Assembly (NCBI RefSeq): GCF_018882365.1
Contig: NZ_JACVOP010000001.1
Location: 910,449-974,448, forward strand
From: Polynucleobacter sp. 71A-WALBACH
GTDB lineage: Bacteria; Pseudomonadota; Gammaproteobacteria; Burkholderiales; Burkholderiaceae
Length of the DNA: 64,000 nt
Direction of reading: 5' to 3'
Below are positions 18,036-27,025 of this stretch, piece by piece (positions within the stretch are counted from its first letter, which is position 1; every line of letters starts with the position of its first letter). A model generated the notes under the pieces. The model worked only from the letters and a program-made list of their open reading frames with translations. It had not been told where the DNA came from and did no database searches. The position numbers and the translations under genes were made by a program.

Positions 18036-18899
18036 ATGCCTAAGTTTTTAACAGAGCCTCAGGTCCAGCAATTTAAGGATTTGGGATATGTATCCAAGCT
18101 CAGGGTGATGGATGGCAAACAGACTCAGGCGATTCGAGAATTATTAGAGGATTTTGAGAAACGACAGGGTTCACCTTTGCACGGCTCTCAAAGGCATAAA
18201 ACACACTTGCTGTTTCCTTGGCTTAATGATTTGGTGCGTGACACCAAAATTGTTGATGCGATTGAGGATTTATATGGTCGCAATATCTTGTGTTGGACTT
18301 CTAATTTTTTTATTAAAGAGGCGCATGACCCTGGATTTGTTTCATGGCACCAAGACTCAACTTATTGGGGTTTATCTTCCCCAGACGTTGTTACTGCATG
18401 GGTTGCGTTGTCACCGAGTAATAAAGGTAATGGTGCCATGTCGGTAATTCCAGGCACACATACAATGGAGCAGATCCCTCACCGAGACACTTACTCCAAA
18501 AATAACTTACTCACCCGTGGCCAAGAAATTTCAGTAGAGGTCGATGAGAACAAGGGGGTTGTATTAGAACTTGAGCCAGGTGAGATGTCTTTACATCATG
18601 TGCGCACCATTCATGGTTCTCCACCTAATCCTTCAGATACAAGGCGCATTGGTTTTGCAATTCGCTATATTCCAACCTATGTGAAACAAGTGCAGGGGGA
18701 TGATTCAGCAACGCTAGTTCGAGGCGAGGATACCTATAACACTTTTGCCCATGAGCCAAGACCGAGCCGGGAACTAGAGCCTGAATTTGTGAAATTACAT
18801 CAAGAGATAACTGATAAAAGTGCCAGAATTCTTTACAAGGGTGCAAAAGTTGATAGCTATGATGCATCTTTAGCGGATCCGAAAGTACGCTCAGCATGA
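18036..18899 (+). CDS. Phytanoyl-CoA dioxygenase (PhyH) family protein
   Basis: A 287-residue Fe(II)/2-oxoglutarate-dependent oxygenase. The H-x-D iron motif is SWHQDSTYWGL (about residue 105). The distal His is in VRTIHGSPPN and the 2-oxoglutarate Arg in RRIGFAIRYIP. Family members hydroxylate acyl-CoAs, quaternary amines or other small molecules; the substrate here is unknown. Its stop overlaps the alcohol dehydrogenase start (ATGA), so product oxidation by that enzyme is plausible. Confidence 0.85.
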   Translation: MPKFLTEPQVQQFKDLGYVSKLRVMDGKQTQAIRELLEDFEKRQGSPLHGSQRHKTHLLFPWLNDLVRDTKIVDAIEDLYGRNILCWTSNFFIKEAHDPGFVSWHQDSTYWGLSSPDVVTAWVALSPSNKGNGAMSVIPGTHTMEQIPHRDTYSKNNLLTRGQEISVEVDENKGVVLELEPGEMSLHHVRTIHGSPPNPSDTRRIGFAIRYIPTYVKQVQGDDSATLVRGEDTYNTFAHEPRPSRELEPEFVKLHQEITDKSARILYKGAKVDSYDASLADPKVRSA

Positions 18900-19996
18900 A
18901 TTTTTCCGGAGCAGTACTCAGAGAGATTGGTCAACCTCTGGAAATTGAGACCCTATCTCTCAAAGAAATCTTGAATAGAGATGTGGTTGTCAGAATTAAG
19001 GCAACTAGTCTGTGCCATACCGACTTAGAGGCAGTAGAGGGTGCGCTTGGAACACCTTTGCCATTTATACCTGGTCATGAGGCCGCCGGCATTGTCGAGT
19101 CGGTGGGCAGGGATGTTTCTCATCTCAAGCCAGGGGATCATGTCGTAATTTCTTGGAATCCTTATTGCGGTACTTGCTACTTTTGCCAACGAAAACAGCG
19201 AATTATTTGTAGCCAGTATCGTGAAAATGCCTCAAGGTCATTTCACTTTGATGGCGCTCCCAGAATTTACTCAAAAGAGAGTCCCATACACCAACTGATG
19301 TATGCCGGAAGTTTTTCTGAGGTTGTGGTGGTGACTGAAGAGTGTGCTGTGAAGGTCCCAAAAGAGCTGCCTTTTGAAGTAGCTTGTTTGATTGGTTGTG
19401 GTGTCATGACGGGTGTTGGAGCCGTTCTTAATATCGCAGAGTTGGAGCCAGGTGGAACGGTGGCAGTCATTGGCTGTGGCGCAGTTGGCCTATCCGCAAT
19501 CCAGGGGGCTAAGTTAGCAAATGCGGGAAAAATATTGGCAATAGATCGTGATCTGAATAAGCTAGAACTGGCGGAAAAATTTGGCGCGACTGATATTTTG
19601 CTTGCCGATGAAAATATAATTCAAGCTTGCATGCAGATGACACAACAGATTGGTTTTGATTGTGTAGTCGAGTCCGCAGGTAACGAGGCTGCCTTTCAGT
19701 TGAGCGTCGAGATTGTCAGACCTGGCGGGAAAACAGTTTGGCTGGGCAAGGTGCCAGTTAATCAAAAGGTCTCCTTTCGCTGGGGTTCGCTAATGGGTGA
19801 GAAGCGGATTCATCGCTCCAGTTATGGGGGAACTAAACCAGAGGTGGATTTTCCATTTTTGGCTAGCGCTTATTTCTCAGGAAAATTACTGTTAGATGAA
19901 TACATCACCAGCAGAATTGGACTATCGGATGTAAATGAGGGCCTCTTGCGTTTGAAGCAAGGCAAAGAAATCCGTTCGGTGATTCTTATTGATTAA
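18896..19996 (+). CDS. Zinc-dependent alcohol dehydrogenase
   Basis: A 366-residue medium-chain dehydrogenase. Catalytic zinc ligands are in SLCHTDLEAVEG and PGHEAAGIVE. The structural zinc loop CGTCYFCQRKQRIIC has the four cysteines. The NAD site is VIGCGAVGLSAIQGAKLANA. Size and motifs resemble the class III/aryl-alcohol branch. Translationally coupled to the PhyH gene. Its stop shares bases with the convergent cupin gene. Confidence 0.88.
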   Translation: MNFSGAVLREIGQPLEIETLSLKEILNRDVVVRIKATSLCHTDLEAVEGALGTPLPFIPGHEAAGIVESVGRDVSHLKPGDHVVISWNPYCGTCYFCQRKQRIICSQYRENASRSFHFDGAPRIYSKESPIHQLMYAGSFSEVVVVTEECAVKVPKELPFEVACLIGCGVMTGVGAVLNIAELEPGGTVAVIGCGAVGLSAIQGAKLANAGKILAIDRDLNKLELAEKFGATDILLADENIIQACMQMTQQIGFDCVVESAGNEAAFQLSVEIVRPGGKTVWLGKVPVNQKVSFRWGSLMGEKRIHRSSYGGTKPEVDFPFLASAYFSGKLLLDEYITSRIGLSDVNEGLLRLKQGKEIRSVILID

Positions 19997-20610
19997 AGGC
20001 TTGCCCTGATTTCAGCTGACTGATCCCAGAGATTCGGGGTTTGCTGGGATGAGTAGCCAGAGACAAAGGGTTTGGGGGTGCCAGTCACCGGATCGTAAGT
20101 ATGGCGTTTGACTGCGCCAATATTTGCCCCATACACATGAATACTGATAGATGTTTTGTCGGGAATGGCGTTGCTCACAACATGGATATCGCCAATGGTA
20201 GGGCTAACCGCTTCAATATCGCCCTGGTGTAGAACTGTTTCAGGGCCTTCCTTGATTAACTCCCCAGAAGGCAGTTGCTTGTAGCGTTGCCCCTTTTCCA
20301 TTCCCCTGAGCATGCCAATCAGACCCCAGATGCAGTGATCATGAATAGGCGTTTTTTGACCTGGACCCCATACAAAGCTGACCACAGAAAATCTACCCAA
20401 AGGATCAGCATGAAGTAAGAATTGTTGGTAATACTCAAGATGAGGAACAGTGCAAAATTCTGGAAGCCAACGATCTGATTGAATCAGTGATTTCAGTAAT
20501 TCAGAGCCTTTGGTAATGAGATTATTTTCTGTAGCTTCTTGGGAGACCAATTTCGTCATCCCAATCACGAATTCACGCAGGGGAGCGATTGTATCTAATT
20601 GATTATTCAT
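19993..20610 (-). CDS. Cysteine dioxygenase-like cupin
   Basis: A 205-residue thiol dioxygenase candidate. Iron-binding histidines are in TPIHDHCIWGLIG (about residues 90-100), with a third in GDIHVVSN or SISIHVYGAN. Bacterial members oxidise cysteine or 3-mercaptopropionate to the sulfinate. Which thiol is used cannot be told from the sequence. It is convergent with the alcohol dehydrogenase and divergent from the FlK-like gene, with a perfect inverted repeat in the shared upstream region. Confidence 0.82.
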   Translation of the reverse strand: MNNQLDTIAPLREFVIGMTKLVSQEATENNLITKGSELLKSLIQSDRWLPEFCTVPHLEYYQQFLLHADPLGRFSVVSFVWGPGQKTPIHDHCIWGLIGMLRGMEKGQRYKQLPSGELIKEGPETVLHQGDIEAVSPTIGDIHVVSNAIPDKTSISIHVYGANIGAVKRHTYDPVTGTPKPFVSGYSSQQTPNLWDQSAEIRASL

Positions 20611-20660
20611 ATCCTTAGCCTCACCAGTTCTTTAGGAGCATCAAAATACACTTGTTGCGA

Positions 20661-20680
20661 ATTATGATGGTAATCATAAT
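20661..20680. promoter_or_regulatory. Inverted repeat in the cupin/FlK divergent promoter
   Basis: ATTATGAT-GGTA-ATCATAAT: 8-bp perfect arms around 4 bases, followed by an A/T-rich stretch. It sits 51 bases before the cupin start and 45 before the thioesterase start, so it could control both. It resembles metalloregulator boxes (Fur/Zur type) only loosely. Confidence 0.45.
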
Positions 20681-20724
20681 GTAATTTTTTCTTATCAGTG
20701 GCTCGCTAACTAATTGGGATATTT

Positions 20725-21162
20725 ATGAAGGAAACCTTAATTCCAGGCATCAAATACGAGCATCAGTTTATGGTGTCTAAATCAAAGATAGTCCCTGCAC
20801 TTTATCCCGAATCGGAGGATTTCTTATTAATGCCCGAAGTTTTCGCTACTGGTTTCATGGTGGGTTTTCTAGAGTGGGCATGCGTAATGGCTATTAAGCC
20901 CCATTTAAATTGGCCGGAAGAACAAAGTGTTGGAACATATATTGATGTAAGTCATGAGGCAGCTACGCCACCAGGGTTCAGTGTGAACGCAAGGGTTGAA
21001 TTAATCGCTATTGAAGGAAGAAGGCTGATCTTTGCCGTAGAGGCGGATGATGGCATTGACCTAATTGCTAAGGGGCAGCACGAAAGGATGGTCATCAATA
21101 AACAAAAGTTTGATGAGCGTGTTAAGAAAAAGAGTGATGCTAACCTTGGTGCCAAAAAGTAA
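20725..21162 (+). CDS. FlK-like (fluoroacetyl-CoA-specific type) hotdog thioesterase
   Basis: A 145-residue single-domain hotdog protein. The central segment FATGFMVGFLEWACVMAIKPHL and the loop SVGTYIDVSHEAATPPG followed by VELIAIEGRRLIFAVEADD match the FlK-type thioesterase family; the Thr/Glu/His catalytic residues expected there are available (T in FATG, E in LEWA, H in VSHEA). The natural acyl-CoA is unknown; most homologues do not act on fluoroacetyl-CoA. A terminator-like stem follows. Confidence 0.75.
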   Translation: MKETLIPGIKYEHQFMVSKSKIVPALYPESEDFLLMPEVFATGFMVGFLEWACVMAIKPHLNWPEEQSVGTYIDVSHEAATPPGFSVNARVELIAIEGRRLIFAVEADDGIDLIAKGQHERMVINKQKFDERVKKKSDANLGAKK

Positions 21163-21169
21163 ATAGAAG

Positions 21170-21195
21170 GCTCTTTAAGCTGTCTTTAAGAGCCT
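21170..21195 (+). terminator. Terminator-like stem after the FlK-like gene
   Basis: GGCTCTTTAAG / CTTTAAGAGCC, 11-bp stem with one mismatch and a short loop; no clear T-run follows. Beyond it, to 21471, there is no gene; a loose inverted repeat TTCACA...TGTGAA (21223-21244) is the only other structure seen. Confidence 0.5.
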
Positions 21196-21471
21196 GGATG
21201 CCCTTGTTTTGAGTTAGGCGCCTTCACATGTTCTAAGGTGTGAAATCAATCAATACTTAAATAGTCGAAATACTGGTGAGTGATGAAATGTCACATGCTA
21301 TTAACTAACCAGTAAATGTACTAAAACAGCAATCCCACTTCAAAAATTGCAGAGCTTATGATTTCTTTGGATTTGTTGGATATGCCCTTAGGGTTTACCC
21401 CTTTTGCGGTTTAAATGTCGTAATGTATAAATTCATGACCAAGACATAAATAAAAAATATTGGAGACAAGT

Positions 21472-22317
21472 ATGAGTTCATCAGCTTTAGAGGTACGGCC
21501 ATTAACAGGGGCATTGGGCGCAGAAATTTTTGGTGTAGACCTATCAAAAAACTTATCTTCCGAATTAATTCAGGAGATTCGTAATAATTTTCTTCAATAC
21601 AGCGTCATTTTTTTTCGAGATCAAGATTTAACTCCAGAGCAGCATTTAAATTTCTCCAAGATGTTTGGGCCCTTGGTCATTAATCCTGTTTACGGCAATG
21701 TGGATGGCTATCCAGAGATCATGCCGGTCATTAAAAACGAAAAAGATAAATACAACATTGGCGACACTTGGCATAGCGATATGTCTTATATGTCAGAACC
21801 GCCTTTGGGATCAATTTTATATGCAAGAGAGGTTCCACAGGTTGGTGGTGACACTCTTTGGACCAATATGTATATGGCTTATGAATTTCTACCTACACCC
21901 TTAAGAAATGCTTTGGATGAGTTAAATGCCGTTCATTCGGATAGCTTTTTGACTTCACGAATTGAAGAGCGAAATGCGGGTCGATCTACTAAATTGGTGG
22001 CAGACCCAAATCGCGCAGAACTACGTGCGACCCACCCTGTAATTAGGACTCACGACGAAACGAAGAAAAGAGCTTTGTATGTGAATTATCCATTTACTTA
22101 TTCTTTTGAGGGTATGAGTCGTGAAGAAAGCCTCCCACTGTTAAATCAGCTGTATGCCCATGCGACTAAACCTGAATTTTCTTGTAGGTTTAGATGGCAA
22201 AAAGGTTCTATTGCTTTTTGGGATAACCGCTGCACCATGCATTACGCTTGTAATGATTACCAGGGTCACCGACGTGTCATGAATCGTACAACCATAGCTG
22301 GTCCCAAGCCTGAATGA
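21472..22317 (+). CDS. TauD/TfdA-family Fe(II)/2-oxoglutarate dioxygenase
   Basis: A 281-residue oxygenase. The iron motif H-x-D is in TWHSDMSYM (about residue 102), the distal His in CTMHYACNDY and the 2-oxoglutarate Arg in HRRVMNRTTI. Taurine, alkylsulfonates, 2,4-D and other carboxylates are family substrates. A 2-oxoglutarate oxygenase next to SDR genes suggests hydroxylation followed by dehydrogenation. ATG 21472 is preferred (GGAG 6 bases upstream); in-frame TTG 21460 is part of that ribosome site. Its stop overlaps the next gene. Confidence 0.87.
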   Translation: MSSSALEVRPLTGALGAEIFGVDLSKNLSSELIQEIRNNFLQYSVIFFRDQDLTPEQHLNFSKMFGPLVINPVYGNVDGYPEIMPVIKNEKDKYNIGDTWHSDMSYMSEPPLGSILYAREVPQVGGDTLWTNMYMAYEFLPTPLRNALDELNAVHSDSFLTSRIEERNAGRSTKLVADPNRAELRATHPVIRTHDETKKRALYVNYPFTYSFEGMSREESLPLLNQLYAHATKPEFSCRFRWQKGSIAFWDNRCTMHYACNDYQGHRRVMNRTTIAGPKPE

Positions 22318-23039
22318 TGGAGAAAAATGCATTTGCCTTGATTACGGGGGCAACCAAAGGAATTGGCAGGGCAATATGTGATTTACTGATTGAGCAAGGG
22401 CACTCTGTCATTGGCATTGCTCGAAATCCAGACGCTTCTTTCAAGGGGCAATTGTATTTGGCAGATCTTTTGGATGCGGTTTCTCGAAAAGAAGTTTTTA
22501 AGGAGATCGCCCATGCTTTCCCAATTAATCGCCTAGTAAACAATATTGGATTTAACCATCTGCAAGGGTTACCTGATATCACTTCGCAAAACTATGAAAA
22601 GATCATTGATCTTAATTTGACTGTCACTTTGGAATTGACTCAAGCAGTCTTGCCTTCCATGCTGGCTCTGGGTCAAGGAAGAATTGTGAATATTGCCAGC
22701 AGATCAATGCTTGGTAGAAAAAATAGTAGCGTCTACGCAGCTGCCAAAGCAGGTTTGGTGGGGTTTACAAAATCATGGGCTATTGAGCTTGCTTCTGCGG
22801 GAATTACAGTAAATTGCGTAGCTCCTGGTCCAATTGAAACTGAAATGTTTAATCGAAATAATCCAATTGGCTCTCCTGGGCGACAGTCAATGATGGACGC
22901 AATCCCAATGAATCGACTTGGAGGCCCACGGGAGGTTGCTTCTGCAGTAACTTACTTTTTATCAAAAGATGCTTCATTTACAACTGGCCAAACAATTTTT
23001 GTTTGTGGCGGGGCTAGCATTGCCCAACAACATTTTTAA
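22314..23039 (+). CDS. SDR-family oxidoreductase
   Basis: A 241-residue classical short-chain dehydrogenase. Cofactor motif TGATKGIGRAI, NNIGF in place of NNAG, catalytic Ser in NIASRSML and Tyr-x3-Lys in SVYAAAKAGL. Overlaps the TauD-like gene by ATGA, so it probably oxidises that enzyme's product. Confidence 0.85.
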   Translation: MMEKNAFALITGATKGIGRAICDLLIEQGHSVIGIARNPDASFKGQLYLADLLDAVSRKEVFKEIAHAFPINRLVNNIGFNHLQGLPDITSQNYEKIIDLNLTVTLELTQAVLPSMLALGQGRIVNIASRSMLGRKNSSVYAAAKAGLVGFTKSWAIELASAGITVNCVAPGPIETEMFNRNNPIGSPGRQSMMDAIPMNRLGGPREVASAVTYFLSKDASFTTGQTIFVCGGASIAQQHF

Positions 23040-23057
23040 CGATGATCTGAGAATGAG

Positions 23058-24044
23058 ATGAGACTAAAGCAGAGTATTTATTTGAGCGTTGTGATTGGGT
23101 GTATTGTGGCATGTTTTAGCAACACGGCCATTTCCCAGGTAAATTATCCAACTCGTCCAATTAAGATTATTGTCGGCTATGCCCCTGGAGGCGCAACCGA
23201 TATTATCGCCAGAATAATTGCTGAGAGATTTACGGCTTCAATGGGGCAGCCGGTATTTGTAGAAAATATTCCAGGAGCTGGTGGTAACTTAGGTGCCGCT
23301 GCCGTTGCTCGCGCAGCTCCAGATGGTTACACGCTGCAGTTAGGCACGATGGGCAATATGACGATTAATCCTTCGGTATACAAAAACATGCCGATTAATA
23401 CAGTAAAAGATTTCCAGCCCATTTCAAATATTGCGATTGTTCCAAATATCATGGTGGTGAATCCATCTGTTCCCGTAAAAAATGTAAAAGAATTTGTGGC
23501 ATGGGCAAAAGCAAGGCCAGGACAGGTATTTTTCGCGTCATCAGGGACTGGTAATTCGCCTCATATGACTGGCGAGTTATTTAATATTGCTACTGGTTTA
23601 AATATGACCCATGTTCCATATAAGGGGAGTGGCCCAGCACTTACGGATTTAATTTCCGGTCAAGGTGTTCAAGTAACTTTTGACAATATGCCTGCAGCCA
23701 TTAATTTTGTACGCAATGGAAATCTAAGGGCGCTTGCAGTAACCAGTGCTAACCGTGCCGCTACAGAGCCAGGCCTGCCAACAATTAAGGAATCGGGTTA
23801 TCCGGATTTTGTGGTTGAGGCATGGTTTGGTTTGTTTGCTCCCGCTGGAACTCCTAGGCCTATTGTGGATAAATTAAATGCCGAAGTTGCAATCGCCTTG
23901 AAAAACCCAGATATTCAAAAACGTTTGCTGGAGTTGGGTGCTCAACCAGCCTGGACAAGCCCTGAGGATTATCAAAAACTCCTAGAATCTGACATAAAAA
24001 AATGGGCAGATGTAGCGAAGAAGGCCAAGATTGAGGGTCAATAA
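23058..24044 (+). CDS. Bug-family periplasmic substrate-binding protein
   Basis: A 328-residue TctC-like protein. Signal peptide MRLKQSIYLSVVIGCIVACF, mature start near QVNYPTRPIKIIVGYAPGGA. Family segments GQPVFVENIPGAGGNLGAAA and MTHVPYKGSGPALTDLISG are present. Between two SDR genes and 3 bases from the second, it is likely the high-affinity receptor for this pathway's substrate. No TctAB partners in view. Confidence 0.88.
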   Translation: MRLKQSIYLSVVIGCIVACFSNTAISQVNYPTRPIKIIVGYAPGGATDIIARIIAERFTASMGQPVFVENIPGAGGNLGAAAVARAAPDGYTLQLGTMGNMTINPSVYKNMPINTVKDFQPISNIAIVPNIMVVNPSVPVKNVKEFVAWAKARPGQVFFASSGTGNSPHMTGELFNIATGLNMTHVPYKGSGPALTDLISGQGVQVTFDNMPAAINFVRNGNLRALAVTSANRAATEPGLPTIKESGYPDFVVEAWFGLFAPAGTPRPIVDKLNAEVAIALKNPDIQKRLLELGAQPAWTSPEDYQKLLESDIKKWADVAKKAKIEGQ

Positions 24045-24047
24045 AAA

Positions 24048-24815
24048 GTGACGACGCTTTCTCATGGGGTTAAGTTAGCGCTGGTAACTGGTGCCGCGCA
24101 AGGTATTGGACTCGCCATTAGTACGCGCTTAATGGAGATGGGCTTCTCGGTTGCGATGCTTGATAAGAATCCTGACGTAATCGATGCTGCGCAATTATTG
24201 TCGGGAAATAAGGGCAGGGCAAACGGTTATGTTTTAGATTTAAGTGATTTGCAATCAGTTCATTCTCTGAGTGGACTCATTGGCGAATCTTTTCAGAATT
24301 TGAGTGTTCTTGTCAATAATGCGGGAATCTCTCCAAAGCATCAGGGAAGAAAAAGGCTGTTCATTGATATTCCTCTTGATGAATGGCAGCGCGTGATGGA
24401 TGTAAATCTGACTGCAAACTTTTTAATTACGCAAATCTGTCTTGGTCCTATGATGAAAAATAGAGAAGGCAGAATTATTAATATTACTAGCCAGGCGGCA
24501 AGGACGCGCACTCCGATACCCGGAGCCCATTATGCTGCCTCTAAAGCGGCAATAGCTGGCTACACTCGAATATTGGCTGGTGAGGTTGCGGAATGGGGAA
24601 TTAACGTTAATTGCATAGCCCCTGGTCGTATTGAGTCAAAAATGACCGAAGAGGTAGGGTCTGATATTAATACTGAGCTAGCTAAAAGCATTCCCTTGGG
24701 TAGACTTGGAAAGCCGCAGGATGTAGCGGGTGTGGTTGAGTTTTTGGTTTCAGAAAATTCTTCTTATCTAACGGGAATGACGATCGACGTAAATGGCGGC
24801 AATTTTATGGCATAG
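24048..24815 (+). CDS. SDR-family oxidoreductase
   Basis: A 255-residue short-chain dehydrogenase with GTG start at 24048. TGAAQGIGLAI, NNAGIS, catalytic Ser in NITSQAAR and AHYAASKAAIAGY are intact. It resembles FabG/3-hydroxyacyl or sugar-alcohol type enzymes. Last gene of the TauD-SDR-Bug-SDR run. The 141 bases after it hold no gene; an A/T-rich tail near 24930 is the only feature. Confidence 0.85.
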   Translation: MTTLSHGVKLALVTGAAQGIGLAISTRLMEMGFSVAMLDKNPDVIDAAQLLSGNKGRANGYVLDLSDLQSVHSLSGLIGESFQNLSVLVNNAGISPKHQGRKRLFIDIPLDEWQRVMDVNLTANFLITQICLGPMMKNREGRIINITSQAARTRTPIPGAHYAASKAAIAGYTRILAGEVAEWGINVNCIAPGRIESKMTEEVGSDINTELAKSIPLGRLGKPQDVAGVVEFLVSENSSYLTGMTIDVNGGNFMA

Positions 24816-24956
24816 CGTTAGCGATTGATTGTTAATTTCATCCACTCAGTTGCTACTGTTTCCACGCAATGAAAAGACAAGAATTAATTAGTCTCGGAAA
24901 GACATAGCCTCACTATTGCTAGCGAGGGCTCTTAAAAAAATGAAGACCCCAATAAA

Positions 24957-25592
24957 TTAAGAAATAAGCCCAAATGGAATTGGGTCTCGATTTGATTTGA
25001 TGGCATCTTCAAGCATATCTAGCCTATCCTGACCCCAGAAAGGCTCTTCTCGGTAAAAAAAGAAAGGAGTTCCAAAAACCTGTCTTTCAACAGCTTCCTT
25101 TGTTAAACGGTCTACCTCGAGTGAAATTGCAGGGTCATCGCTTGCCTTAAGAAGGGCTTCTCCATCAAGACCGGATCTATTGGCTACATCAACCATCACT
25201 TTCGGATCTTTGATATCCAAATCATCGACCCATAAAATTTTTAATGAGTTATGGATAAATTGACGAACATCTAGATTTTGAGCCAATGCGGCAAGCAGCA
25301 TTCTGTGACCCACAACAGGATCGGATGGATGATGTTTTGGCTTTAAGACTAGCGGTATATTGCGGGCTCTCGCCCAGCGCTGCATTTCAACAAAACGATA
25401 GGCTTGTCTTTGAGGTGGCCTCTTGGTTACGGGTAGACCGCCACCGGCTGCAAATATGGCATGCAAGTCGATGGGTTTGTAGCTGACTTCTAAGTCGTAT
25501 TTCTCAACTAACGCTTCAAACGCTTCATAGCCGATATAGGTATAAAGAGATACAAAGCTGAAGTAGAAATCAAGCTTACGTTTTACAGTCAT
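24957..25592 (-). CDS. 2-hydroxychromene-2-carboxylate isomerase-like DsbA-family protein
   Basis: A 211-residue thioredoxin-fold protein of the HCCA isomerase / kappa-GST group. The N-terminus DFYFSFVSLYTYIGYEA carries a Ser in place of the DsbA CxxC motif. KRPPQRQAYRFVEMQRWAR and FGTPFFFYREEPFWGQDRLD are typical family blocks. Members isomerise naphthalene intermediates or act in glutathione-linked catabolism; no aromatic ring-cleavage genes are nearby, so the reaction is open. Confidence 0.75.
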   Translation of the reverse strand: MTVKRKLDFYFSFVSLYTYIGYEAFEALVEKYDLEVSYKPIDLHAIFAAGGGLPVTKRPPQRQAYRFVEMQRWARARNIPLVLKPKHHPSDPVVGHRMLLAALAQNLDVRQFIHNSLKILWVDDLDIKDPKVMVDVANRSGLDGEALLKASDDPAISLEVDRLTKEAVERQVFGTPFFFYREEPFWGQDRLDMLEDAIKSNRDPIPFGLIS

Positions 25593-25605
25593 ATTTTTCC
25601 TAAAT

Positions 25606-26598
25606 TCAGTCTACTTTGGCGCCAGATTCTTTAATTAGCTTCGCCCATTTTGGAGCTTGAATTGCAAGTTGTCTAGCCAAGTATTCTGGAGAGCTGGCAA
25701 CAATTTCAAACCCTTGAGACACTAATTGATCTTTTATTGCTGGCTGTCGCAAAATTTGAACAATTTCTTTATTGAGCTTATTAATAATGACGGTCGGCGT
25801 GCCTGCTGGAGCTAAAATTCCTTGCCAAGAGTTTAGGTCATACCCTGGTACTCCCGCCTCAGCAATAGTCGGAATATTAGGTGCACCGCTCGATCGCTTG
25901 GAGGGGCTGATTCCGAGGGCGGTAAGTTTTCCAGCGCGAACATATTGAAGTGCTGCGGGTAATGTTACGAACATAGCGTCTACATGGCCAGCTAGCAAAT
26001 CCGCTACTCCAGGCGCGCCGCCCTTATAGGGCACATTGATAAATTTAATATCCGCCATGCTCTCTAATAGCGCCCCTGCAAGATGACCTGGGCTACCACT
26101 ACCCGCATTCGCAAGGGTTACTTTTCCGGGATTCAGTCTTGCAAACTCAATCAGGGATCTTAAGTTTTTGACGGGTAGCTTTGGCCCCACCAGCAATACT
26201 TGAGGAGCTGTAATTGCCATCGTGATTGGAGCGAATTGATCAACCTTATACGGAATACTGTTGTATAGAGCGGGATTGATAACCAAGCTATCCCAGCCCA
26301 AAAGTAGCGTATATCCATCTGGTGCGGATTTTGCAACATAGCCAAAGGCAATATTACTTCCACCTCCAGCCATATTTTCGACAATAACTGCCTGACCAAA
26401 CTTTTCAGATAAACCTTTTCCAATGGTGCGGGCTAGCGTATCTAGGCTCGCACCTGCGGGAACTGGAACTACAATCTTAATTGGTTTGGTTGGCCATGTA
26501 TCTTGGCTAAAGATAGGGGTTGATATGGCAAGGATGCTTGCGGCAAAAATAAACTGCTTAAGAATTTTGGTGAGTATAGATTTCATATGGCGATTCAT
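25606..26598 (-). CDS. Bug-family periplasmic substrate-binding protein
   Basis: A TctC-like binding protein of about 330 residues. Hydrophobic leader near FIFAASILAISTPIFSQ, mature start DTWPTKPIKIVVPVPAGAS. INVPYKGGAPGVADLLAG and NIPTIAEAGVPGYDL are family blocks. Three starts are possible (26616, 26598, 26586); 26598 is used because AAGG precedes it. Thirteen bases separate it from the isomerase-like gene, so both form an operon that faces away from the GntR-CMD cluster. Confidence 0.86.
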   Translation of the reverse strand: MNRHMKSILTKILKQFIFAASILAISTPIFSQDTWPTKPIKIVVPVPAGASLDTLARTIGKGLSEKFGQAVIVENMAGGGSNIAFGYVAKSAPDGYTLLLGWDSLVINPALYNSIPYKVDQFAPITMAITAPQVLLVGPKLPVKNLRSLIEFARLNPGKVTLANAGSGSPGHLAGALLESMADIKFINVPYKGGAPGVADLLAGHVDAMFVTLPAALQYVRAGKLTALGISPSKRSSGAPNIPTIAEAGVPGYDLNSWQGILAPAGTPTVIINKLNKEIVQILRQPAIKDQLVSQGFEIVASSPEYLARQLAIQAPKWAKLIKESGAKVD

Positions 26599-26748
26599 GT
26601 GCAAAGGCCTTACCATAAATCGCTTTAGGTATTAATGGAACAATATAAAAGTCATGCCGATAGAGTGATTTGAATATAAGAAAAGCTTTTCAACACCTTG
26701 AAATACAGAATTGTGTCTGGATATTTTTAGGCATATCGAGTTAAAGGC

Positions 26749-26770
26749 ATGACATGGCATGGCATGTCAT
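26749..26770. promoter_or_regulatory. Imperfect palindrome in the Bug/GntR intergenic region
   Basis: Arms ATGACATG / CATGTCAT around GCATGG. It lies about 150 bases upstream of the minus-strand Bug gene in a 427-base gene-free stretch (26599-27025). Regulatory role is a guess. The rest of that stretch shows only the GntR site at 26997. Confidence 0.3.
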
Positions 26771-26996
26771 TTATGTCACGAAGTCCCTATTAGATGGGCT
26801 ACCTTAACCCTCAAGACTCTATGCCTGTTCTGCCAAAAGGAATCACATTACTGGTAGATTGGGTGAAATCGCTTACTCAGAAACTTCGCTTCGAATTCAC
26901 AATCAGCAGATTAAAAGCAGTCTAATTGTGTTTTAGCACCACCAAATCCTAGGCAGTGAATACGGCCGCTGAATTAAGATGCCGAATGGTATAGTA

Positions 26997-27011
26997 TTTT
27001 GTAATACAAAA
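26997..27011. promoter_or_regulatory. GntR/FadR-type operator, autoregulatory site
   Basis: TTTTGTA-A-TACAAAA, a perfect 15-bp inverted repeat, fits the FadR-subfamily consensus TNGTNNNACNA. It lies 15 bases before the GntR start codon. The identical site, on the other strand, precedes the operon at 27911. Confidence 0.7.
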
Positions 27012-27025
27012 AACAAGGCTAATAC

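Noticed and set aside
21223..21244. Inverted repeat TTCACA...TGTGAA as an operator
   Set aside because: Short arms with a 10-base spacer, 228 bases from the next start codon; could be chance.
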